In this document: positions 14,563-21,076 of the stretch, one piece after another
Position numbering within the stretch: position 1 is the stretch's first letter
How the letters are laid out: the number at the start of each line of letters is the position of its first letter
From: Clostridia bacterium
GTDB lineage: Bacteria; Bacillota; Clostridia; Oscillospirales; CAG-272
DNA length: 23,309 bases
NCBI GenBank assembly: GCA_017420845.1
Contig: JAFQOC010000372.1
Coordinates: 1-23,309 of the forward strand
Reading direction: 5' to 3'
The notes under the pieces: model-generated
What the model saw: the letters and a program-made list of their open reading frames with translations, nothing else
What the model was told of the DNA's origin: nothing
Databases searched by the model: none
Position numbers and translations under genes: made by a program

Positions 14563-16881
14563 TTATGCTTTACGACCTACCCAAGCCTGCTTGGAGAGCC
14601 ATGTAAGAATTGCCGTAGCAGCGGCGAGAACAGCAACCGTCAGCATAAGATAAAGCCCGGAGCCTGCCGCAGTGGTCAGGAAGCTCGTACCCTCCAGCAG
14701 ATAGGTAAAGTCGAAATACTGCGCCACGGCAAGGCCGAAGCGGCGGAGCAGGAAAGGCATAAGGGTGACGGTGGCGACAATAGCCATGGTGTTGAGCACC
14801 TTACCAGACAGGAGGGAGATCCCCGTGAGGGCGGTGACCAGCAGAACGACGGCCAGCCACTTGACGGCGATCCAGAGGGCGACGAACTGTGCCACGGTCA
14901 TGCTCGGCTGACTTCCAAACATGGTGAGGCTCTGAACAGGTGCATCCCACGCGGGAAACTCAAAGGACTTCATGGCGGCATTCAGATCAATGGCCGTAAA
15001 TGCCGCGAACAGGACTGTTGCGAGGGTCAGAACCGCCGCGTATTTGGCGAGGAACAGACGCCATCTGCCCTTGCCCGTGGCTTTGAGGATATTGTGGATA
15101 CCGCCGCGGATCTCGTTGGCAAACACGCCCGCGAACAGGAGCAGGACAAGACCGTAGAGCAGGTAGTCAAAGCCTTGGGAGAACAAGGTATTCCAGCCCG
15201 TGTCATAGACGAAATGGGCGTTCTTTCCGGCGGCTTGGACGGACAGGATATAGTCGCGGCGGTTTTCGATGCGGGCAAAATGGCTGTCACGATCCTTGGC
15301 GTAGTCGTATTCGTCCACGAAAGCAAGGTATTCCTGCTGGGTGATCTTGCCCTGATGGTAATCCGCCACGACCTGATTGAAGCCGTTCTTGGCGGTGTCG
15401 ATGCGGTTTCGTTCTTCCTCCATGTAGGCCAGCTTATCCTCGGTCAACTCGCCCGACAGGGTAGTCATGTACTCCTTGTACACGCTGTCCGTGAAGGATT
15501 CGGTATAAGTAAAGGTCTCGGTGGCGATAAAGCCCTTGGCCAGCAGAACAACAGCCACAATGATGATGAACTTATTGGCCAGCAAGAGCTTACCCATCTC
15601 CGCGCCGAACAGGGTGCGGCAGGGCATGGGGATGGCTCTTGCGGGGAGCTTGATGGGCTTCTTGGTCTTGATCTTGACCGCGCCTTGGGTGCGACAGAAG
15701 GCGAAAGCAGACAGGGCTGCGAAGACTACGGCAAGGACAGCGAACAGGCCGATGGACAGCGGAATATAGGGCACGGATTCCTCAAAGACGTTGAGGGAGT
15801 AGTAGCGGGTATATGCCGTTTTGGTGTCCATGACCGTGAACAGGTTGAGCATATCAAAGGAGCCCGTCTGTTCCAGAGAAATGAAGAAGTACAGCACGAA
15901 GTTGACTGCTACCGCGCCAAGGGAGGCCACGAAGGTCAGGGCGTACTTCTTGATGAACACCGAGAGCAACATAATGAGGGTGCCGAGAGCGAACAGCACC
16001 AAAATCTTGGTCAGCACCGACACGGCCAGCAGCTCGCCCACGGTGATGATCTCGGGGCAGAACTTGAAGTCCTCGAACACTTGGACAAAGTTACCGAGGG
16101 AGGAGAATCCGTAGCTTGCGCCGTAAAAGGCCAGGGTTGTGGCGGTGAACAGTACCACGGCGAGGGTGGTGAACAGAGCCAGCGCGCCCAGTTTGTTCAA
16201 GAAGGTGTGTAACCGTCCCTTCTTGGTGGCATGGAGGATGGGGTACATCCCCGAGGAGAATTCCTCAATGCACAGGCCGGGGGCAAGCACCAGCATGAGC
16301 ATGACCAAGAGGACGTTGCCGCTGGTGTAGGCGTGGTATTCGTCCCAGCCCACGGCGTATTCGTAGTCGATGGGAATGAGGGAGTTGACCTCGTAGATGT
16401 ACTCGATGTCGGACTGATACTTGTATTCGTAATCGTTCTCGGTCACGCCCGAGGCGAGGTAGTCTTCTTTGGCGATGATGGCAGCTTTGACCACGCGCTT
16501 CAAGTCCTTGGGGTAGGAGTCGATCTCGGCCATGAAACGCTGTGCCCCTAAATAATCATGATACTTTTGGGCATCCTCGTCCAGCTCCCATGTGTAGCTG
16601 TGCGCATTGGGATTCTGCTTGTAGAATTCCTGCATTTCCTGCTCAACCTTGGGGTAAAAGACTTCGTTGTAGTAGGTGGTCACGCGGTCAAACTCGGCTT
16701 TCCATGCTTCGGGATTCTCGTTGTAGGCCTCCAGCGCTGCCAACACGTCCTCGGACAGGTCGGTTGCGGGATCATGCTTGGCCTCGGAGTAGGACAACAG
16801 GGCATTCAGGAGGAACAGGAGGATGAATAGGCCGAGGATGAATTTGTTGCTGATGAGTTTTTTACATTCGTATCTTAACAT
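14563..16881 (-). CDS. Duplicated ABC-2-type permease, paralogue
   Basis: 772-residue membrane protein with the same two-half plan as the gene at 10873. First helix about 13-30, extracellular domain about 31-186 with YKYQSDI, IYEVN and YAVGW (around 153-179), then five helices. EEFSSGMYPILHATKKGR (about 206-223) is the coupling-type segment of half 1; NEIRGGIHNILKATGKGR is its counterpart in half 2, and YDTGW closes the second extracellular domain. The match between the two internal segments is the clearest evidence in the window for an internal duplication. GAGGAG, formed by the last two Glu codons of the preceding gene, lies just before the ATG; only three bases separate stop and start, which suggests translational coupling. 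Energy should come from a separate ATPase. Confidence 0.9.
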   Translation of the reverse strand: MLRYECKKLISNKFILGLFILLFLLNALLSYSEAKHDPATDLSEDVLAALEAYNENPEAWKAEFDRVTTYYNEVFYPKVEQEMQEFYKQNPNAHSYTWELDEDAQKYHDYLGAQRFMAEIDSYPKDLKRVVKAAIIAKEDYLASGVTENDYEYKYQSDIEYIYEVNSLIPIDYEYAVGWDEYHAYTSGNVLLVMLMLVLAPGLCIEEFSSGMYPILHATKKGRLHTFLNKLGALALFTTLAVVLFTATTLAFYGASYGFSSLGNFVQVFEDFKFCPEIITVGELLAVSVLTKILVLFALGTLIMLLSVFIKKYALTFVASLGAVAVNFVLYFFISLEQTGSFDMLNLFTVMDTKTAYTRYYSLNVFEESVPYIPLSIGLFAVLAVVFAALSAFAFCRTQGAVKIKTKKPIKLPARAIPMPCRTLFGAEMGKLLLANKFIIIVAVVLLAKGFIATETFTYTESFTDSVYKEYMTTLSGELTEDKLAYMEEERNRIDTAKNGFNQVVADYHQGKITQQEYLAFVDEYDYAKDRDSHFARIENRRDYILSVQAAGKNAHFVYDTGWNTLFSQGFDYLLYGLVLLLFAGVFANEIRGGIHNILKATGKGRWRLFLAKYAAVLTLATVLFAAFTAIDLNAAMKSFEFPAWDAPVQSLTMFGSQPSMTVAQFVALWIAVKWLAVVLLVTALTGISLLSGKVLNTMAIVATVTLMPFLLRRFGLAVAQYFDFTYLLEGTSFLTTAAGSGLYLMLTVAVLAAATAILTWLSKQAWVGRKA

Positions 16882-16884
16882 AGC

Positions 16885-18267
16885 TTACTCCTCTTTGGGG
16901 ATCTCCAGGAAGCTCACGCTCCCGCTTTGCAGGTCGACCATACCGTACCGTATCAGATCGTATTCATCCTCCGAAAAATCCTGATTGTAGTAGTTGACAT
17001 ATTCCTCGTAAGTCCAGTAGGAAAAGTAGATCACCTGTCCGTCCAGCTCGATATCTCTCAGCCGCACTGGAATGTCCTTGTAGGTGAGCTGAAATACGCA
17101 TTCTTCCTCGGCTCCCTCCACGTCGATGCGCTGACGGTAGATCTTCCCCGCCCGCTTGCTTTGAAACTGCTGGATCGTATCTCTGGTTGCCAAGGGATCC
17201 CGATGCTCGTAGTAATCTTTCAGGGGATCTGTGGCAATTTCCTCCTCCGTCAGTGTTCTCATGTAGTACACATAGTTTTCGTACAGGTATCCGTTACGGT
17301 CAATGGAAATCTTCTCGCCGGTTTTCAGATTATAGGCAAAGTAAATATCTGACTCACCCTGTGAACGGTCGTTGAGAATGGCGTATTCATAGTTATAGTT
17401 CACCAAAGACATGTCCTGCCAGATAAGCTCGGGGGAGGAGAAGGTCAGATCGGTTTTATAGTAGTCATAGGGGGCACTATCCAACGTATAAAACACCGTA
17501 TCCTGGACGATGGTGACCAGCTCCATGTCCAGATTCCCCGACAGCACCGTGATTTCCTGGCTGTCCATATCCATGGCACATACGGAACTGACTCGATTTC
17601 CGTCGTTGTAGGAGCTTTGCATATAATACAGCATGTTGCCCTTGTCGTACAGAACGGTTACTTCATCCATATGTATATGGCCCCCGTCAGGATTGCCAAA
17701 CGAATCAAAATCCTGCTCGAAGGTTTCATATATGTCAATCAGCAGCTCGATATGATTTCTTTGATGATCGCAACGATAGAGCTTAAAGTCTCCGTCACGG
17801 CCGGTCGTAAAGTAGATGTATTCTTCACCGATATAGTTGATCCCGCTCAGAAACGTCCACATACAGTCCTCCCCACCAAGGCATAGAGGATCGCTACACC
17901 ACGGGCTGAAATTACCCGTGATCTTGTTGTAGAAAAGCATTCTGCCATCAGCGGTCTGGTAGAGCCGTCCCGTAGGTGTGACATATTTTTCGTAGGTGTC
18001 CTTGCTGGTCTGATTGTAGATCGTCCGCAGCTCCTCCGCGGTTTTTCCTTCATAGTAGGCGACCGTCCCCGTTTTCAATACCACGGGTGTCTCATAATCA
18101 GGGGCATTATCACCCGTGATATTACCGTTGGTCTCGGGGATGGCGTCCAGAGATTCTGCTTCCTTTTGGCTTTCCAGCTGATCCTCGTATTGATTCCTAC
18201 GGGAGCATGAAGCAAACGAGGACAAGAGCAGAGCAGCTGTCAAAGCAAGCAATAATGGCTTTTTCAT
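16885..18267 (-). CDS. Propeller lipoprotein, divergent, first gene of operon
   Basis: 460-residue lipoprotein, lipobox SSFASC (Cys21), then CSRRNQ, an Asn/Glu-rich linker and YYEGKTAEEL (71-80), the local version of the family entry segment. FYNKITGN precedes C124-S-D-P-L-C129-L-G-G-E-D-C135: the cysteines are kept but the His is replaced by Gly and the spacing is one residue longer. The second-blade Cys seen in other members is absent. Blade motifs FYNKITG, LYRCDHQ, CAMDMDS, YKTDLTF, YNLKTGE, IYRQRID and VDLQSGS suggest seven blades. The frame is open up to 18327, but the start is placed at 18267 because of the signal peptide and GAAAGGA at 18276-18282. First gene of the permease operon. 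Function not recognised. Confidence 0.9.
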   Translation of the reverse strand: MKKPLLLALTAALLLSSFASCSRRNQYEDQLESQKEAESLDAIPETNGNITGDNAPDYETPVVLKTGTVAYYEGKTAEELRTIYNQTSKDTYEKYVTPTGRLYQTADGRMLFYNKITGNFSPWCSDPLCLGGEDCMWTFLSGINYIGEEYIYFTTGRDGDFKLYRCDHQRNHIELLIDIYETFEQDFDSFGNPDGGHIHMDEVTVLYDKGNMLYYMQSSYNDGNRVSSVCAMDMDSQEITVLSGNLDMELVTIVQDTVFYTLDSAPYDYYKTDLTFSSPELIWQDMSLVNYNYEYAILNDRSQGESDIYFAYNLKTGEKISIDRNGYLYENYVYYMRTLTEEEIATDPLKDYYEHRDPLATRDTIQQFQSKRAGKIYRQRIDVEGAEEECVFQLTYKDIPVRLRDIELDGQVIYFSYWTYEEYVNYYNQDFSEDEYDLIRYGMVDLQSGSVSFLEIPKEE

Positions 18268-18275
18268 AATCGTTT

Positions 18276-18282
18276 TCCTTTC
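18276..18282 (-). promoter_or_regulatory. Ribosome binding site deciding the start at 18267
   Basis: GAAAGGA on the minus strand, eight bases before the ATG at 18267. The upstream in-frame ATG at 18327 would precede the predicted transcription start and add 20 residues before the signal peptide, so it is rejected. Confidence 0.75.
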
Positions 18283-18309
18283 TGTACGGAATGAAATCGG
18301 ATCGTACAG
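18282..18309. promoter_or_regulatory. 7-bp inverted repeat at transcript start
   Basis: CTGTACG (18282-18288) and CGTACAG (18303-18309), a perfect 7-bp dyad with a 14-bp spacer. On the minus strand it spans the predicted transcription start (near 18307) to the ribosome site. It could be an operator, or a 5' hairpin next to the ribosome site in the message. Confidence 0.5.
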
Positions 18310-18336
18310 CCCTATTGTACCATACAATCCGATTTC
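18293..18336. promoter_or_regulatory. 10-bp inverted repeat flanking the -10 box
   Basis: GAAATCGGAT (18293-18302) and ATCCGATTTC (18327-18336) form a perfect 10-bp dyad with a 24-bp spacer, centred on the -10 box. One arm lies downstream of the predicted start site, so it is more likely a DNA operator than an RNA hairpin. The outer arm also overlaps the palindrome ATTTCGCGAAAT at 18332-18343. Confidence 0.55.
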
Positions 18337-18342
18337 GCGAAA
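18314..18342 (-). promoter_or_regulatory. Extended -10 promoter of the permease operon
   Basis: On the minus strand, -10 TACAAT (18314-18319) preceded by TGG, an extended -10 element, with a poor -35 match TTTCGC (18337-18342) at 17 bp. The weak -35 and the surrounding dyads suggest a regulated promoter. The 131-bp gap 18268-18398 is the longest non-coding stretch in this half of the window. Confidence 0.55.
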
Positions 18343-18343
18343 T
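18332..18343. promoter_or_regulatory. 12-bp perfect palindrome over the -35 region
   Basis: ATTTCGCGAAAT is its own reverse complement and covers the weak -35 of the promoter at 18314-18342. This is a plausible repressor or activator site; no regulator that would bind it is encoded in the window apart from the LytTR protein, whose sites are direct repeats. Confidence 0.4.
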
Positions 18344-18398
18344 ATCCGAGTGGCACGATTTTTCTAAAAGCTCTGTTTTTTGAAAAAAACTTTCTGTA

Positions 18399-19826
18399 TC
18401 AGTCCTCTTTCTCCAGATCCAGCTCCGGGAAGGAGGGGAGCTTGTAGACCTTACCCGTCAGAGTGTCAATGGCGGCGTTACGGAACACCGTAGCGCTGTA
18501 CGAGGGCTGGTCACACAGGCTGTTGGGGTAGTCCAGATAGGTCTGATAGCTCACGTACAGCATCCGTCCGTCAAAGCCCATAAGCCACCAGATCATGTCG
18601 GGGATACCCTTGGTGGTGAGCTGTGCCACCTCGGTAAGACTCCCGTCGGTCTCCAGACGGTAGATACGCCCTGCCCAGGCGGCGCGGCCGCTTGAGCTTT
18701 TGGCGGTATCCTCGGCCGTATAAAAGTCGTAGCCCGGGTCGTCCTTGTAGGCCTCTCCGCTGTGATCCACTATGCAGAAGGTAGTGTCCCCATAGAAGTA
18801 GCTGACTACCACGTTCTTGTCCATTGGATTCAGCTCGCTCCGCAGCTTACTCTGCCCGGTCGTCAGGTCGTACATGTATTCCACCGTATCCAGGTTTGGG
18901 GTCGACCAATCCGTGGTATGGTATTCTACGCACTCATCACTTACCGAGGAAAGGCTTACAGACAGATGCTTTTCCACCTCCAGAAGGGTCTTGACCTCGC
19001 CCGTAGCCACGTCACAGGCAATGAGGCGATAGCGATCCTGGATGGCGTAGACGACGCCGTTCCGCACGATAAAGCCCGACATGGCCACAGATTCGTTTAC
19101 GTGCTCGTACTCTCCCGTTGCGGGGTCGTACCAGATCACCGTACTGCGGAGCTTCTTGCCGTCGAGATCATAGATTTCGGTGGAAAAATACAGACGGTCT
19201 CCGTCGGCCTGCATATCCGACCAGGAGCTGGACATCAGGGTCTCTTTATTTGTCTCGATGCGATCACCACCCGAGATGATTGCCCCGCCGACCGTGCCTT
19301 TATAGGAGACGGTGGGCATGGGATCCAGCTCCACCCGCAGATCGGCCAGATGCTCATCGAAAGACAGCAGACGGACGTCTCTTTGATCGAAGTCGGAGGT
19401 TTGCACGTAGATCCGTCCGTTCAGGTAGACGGCACCCTCGAAGGAACGCCCGGTCGAAAACTGGCAATCACTCCTCTCCTCATGAGTGCAGAAGGGATCG
19501 GGGCAAAGCTCAACATAGGTCTGGGAGACCTTGCTGTAGGCCTTACTACTGCCGTAGGTATGGGACAGGAAGGTATAATAAGGGGTGTTAACCAAGTTAT
19601 AATTGGTCGTGCTGGCCGGAGCTCCGTACTGCTCGAAAATAGCCTCCCAGTCCGCCTCGGAGATGGGGTAGCACTCGTCGGGGGACAGGGTCTCCGCAGG
19701 AGCCTCGGTATAGGTCTCGTCGCCTACGATGCTTGCGCGGCGGGTGATGAGGGGGATGGATATGGCAATGGCCGCAACGAGGATAAGGGCGACCGAAATG
19801 ATGGCAATGATGCGTTTTTTGGACAT
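18399..19826 (-). CDS. Membrane-anchored propeller protein (CxDPxC family)
   Basis: 475-residue member of the same family, but with an uncleaved-type N-terminal helix (about 5-27, IIAIISVALILVAAIAISI) and no lipobox Cys, so it is held by a transmembrane anchor. After a short acidic linker comes ISEADWEAIFEQYG, then NTPYY at 80-84, YSKVSQT and C108-P-D-P-F-C113-T-H115-E-E-R-S-D-C121, where the last spacing is longer than in the others. Blade motifs SFDEHLAD, YDPATGE, CDVATGE, YDLTTGQ, RLETDGS and IDTLTGK support about seven blades. The C-terminal YKDDPGYDFY, TKGIPD and YQTYLDYPN segments are kept. Last gene of the right-hand block; no convincing terminator follows, so reading into the next operon is possible. 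AAGGAG precedes the ATG. Confidence 0.9.
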   Translation of the reverse strand: MSKKRIIAIISVALILVAAIAISIPLITRRASIVGDETYTEAPAETLSPDECYPISEADWEAIFEQYGAPASTTNYNLVNTPYYTFLSHTYGSSKAYSKVSQTYVELCPDPFCTHEERSDCQFSTGRSFEGAVYLNGRIYVQTSDFDQRDVRLLSFDEHLADLRVELDPMPTVSYKGTVGGAIISGGDRIETNKETLMSSSWSDMQADGDRLYFSTEIYDLDGKKLRSTVIWYDPATGEYEHVNESVAMSGFIVRNGVVYAIQDRYRLIACDVATGEVKTLLEVEKHLSVSLSSVSDECVEYHTTDWSTPNLDTVEYMYDLTTGQSKLRSELNPMDKNVVVSYFYGDTTFCIVDHSGEAYKDDPGYDFYTAEDTAKSSSGRAAWAGRIYRLETDGSLTEVAQLTTKGIPDMIWWLMGFDGRMLYVSYQTYLDYPNSLCDQPSYSATVFRNAAIDTLTGKVYKLPSFPELDLEKED

Positions 19827-19845
19827 GGTAAATTCTCCTTTTTAC

Positions 19846-21054
19846 TCATTTTTGAATGATATTCCCGTTCTCATCCAGCTCCCACGACCCCTGATAGTGA
19901 GCCGTGGCATTCGTGCTGAATTGGGCAGCCAGCATCAGCACACCGTCACCCTCAGGATTGCTGACGTAAATATCGGTAAGGGCTTCACATCCCGCGAAAT
20001 GCAGGACGCCGGGGACGGTGATCTCCCCAAGGAACACGGCTTCCTTGATGTGTTTACAGGACATGAACATCCCCACGGTCAGCTCGGTCATGGAGGCGGG
20101 ACAAACTACCCTCTCAATGCTCCCGCACCCTTGGAAGGTGAACTCTCCGGGCTTGTTGACTCCCTCTGGGATGATGAGGTCAACCACCTTTTCACCGCCC
20201 ACGTAGAAATCCGCGCCGTTGACCAGAGGATTGCCGTTCATCTCGAATTGGATGGCACACCACGTGGCGATATCGCCGCTGTAGCGGACGGTTTTGAGGT
20301 TCTCGCACTTGTCAAAGGCACCGTTACCCACAGCTTGCAGAGTGGCAGGCAGAGTGATCTCGGACAGATTCACAATGCCCTTGAAGGCGGAGCTTCCAAT
20401 GCTGACAAGTCCATCGGGAAAATTGACCTCCCGCAAGAGACGGCAATCGCTGAAGGCCATATCTCCGATCACGGTGACGGTAGAGGGGATATGAATACTC
20501 CGCAGGGAGCCGCAATTTTGGAACATGCCGTAGGAGATCTCGGTCAGACCCTCGGGGAGGATGACAGACTGAATGGAAAGCCCCGCAAAGGCGTTGACGG
20601 GCAGGGTGGTCAAGGAGGGTGGGACGGTCAGCCCCTTGAGGGAGGTCAAGCCGCTCAAAGCATAGCTCTGAATCGAGGTGACATTCTCTCCGATGACCAC
20701 ATTGGTTACGTCCACGCTCTCGCCCATGGTGGTGACGCTCACCACGGGGAGACCGTCGTGCTTGGCGGGAATGAGAATTTGGGTATCGGTACAGGTGCCA
20801 AGCCCCGTGACCGCGTAGCCCGCTCCGTCCTCGGTCAGCTCATATTGGAGGCCTTGGCTCTCGGGCATATCGGCACCACAGCTTTGACATAGACCGTCCA
20901 CAAGCTCGTGGACACGGCAGACCTCGGCTTCGGTCTCGTAGTGGGGATTGACGAAGGTGCCTTGCGTGGTATCGTCGTTTCCGTCGCCGCCAAAGGAGCA
21001 GGCGGTCATGGAAAGGGCAAGCAGAGACAGCAGAAGAATAGAGATACGTTTCAT
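19846..21054 (-). CDS. BspA-type leucine-rich repeat lipoprotein
   Basis: 402-residue surface lipoprotein with lipobox SMTAC (Cys19). A head domain with C46-x2-H49-x6-C56-x2-C59 (CRVH, then CQSCG) is followed by GLGTCTDTQILIPAKH, the same order as in the LRR protein at 9730. 23-residue LRR_5 repeats start near 115 and include LPVNAFAGLS, ISYGMFQNC, IGDMAFSDC, IGSSAFKGI and VGNGAFDKC, then a GNP-containing insert and IIPEGVNKPGEFTFQGC. Probable extracellular binding protein. It lies 22 bp after a large permease and 19 bp before a propeller gene, repeating the permease-then-LRR order seen at 13242-9730. AAAGGAA is the ribosome site. Confidence 0.92.
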   Translation of the reverse strand: MKRISILLLSLLALSMTACSFGGDGNDDTTQGTFVNPHYETEAEVCRVHELVDGLCQSCGADMPESQGLQYELTEDGAGYAVTGLGTCTDTQILIPAKHDGLPVVSVTTMGESVDVTNVVIGENVTSIQSYALSGLTSLKGLTVPPSLTTLPVNAFAGLSIQSVILPEGLTEISYGMFQNCGSLRSIHIPSTVTVIGDMAFSDCRLLREVNFPDGLVSIGSSAFKGIVNLSEITLPATLQAVGNGAFDKCENLKTVRYSGDIATWCAIQFEMNGNPLVNGADFYVGGEKVVDLIIPEGVNKPGEFTFQGCGSIERVVCPASMTELTVGMFMSCKHIKEAVFLGEITVPGVLHFAGCEALTDIYVSNPEGDGVLMLAAQFSTNATAHYQGSWELDENGNIIQK

Positions 21055-21076
21055 ATGGAATTCCTTTCTTGACCGG

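Noticed and set aside
18344..18398. A/T-rich inverted stretch after the gene ending at 18399, considered as a terminator
   Set aside because: The stem would be almost all A-T with a loop too small to close, and no T-run follows on the minus strand. No terminator is called.
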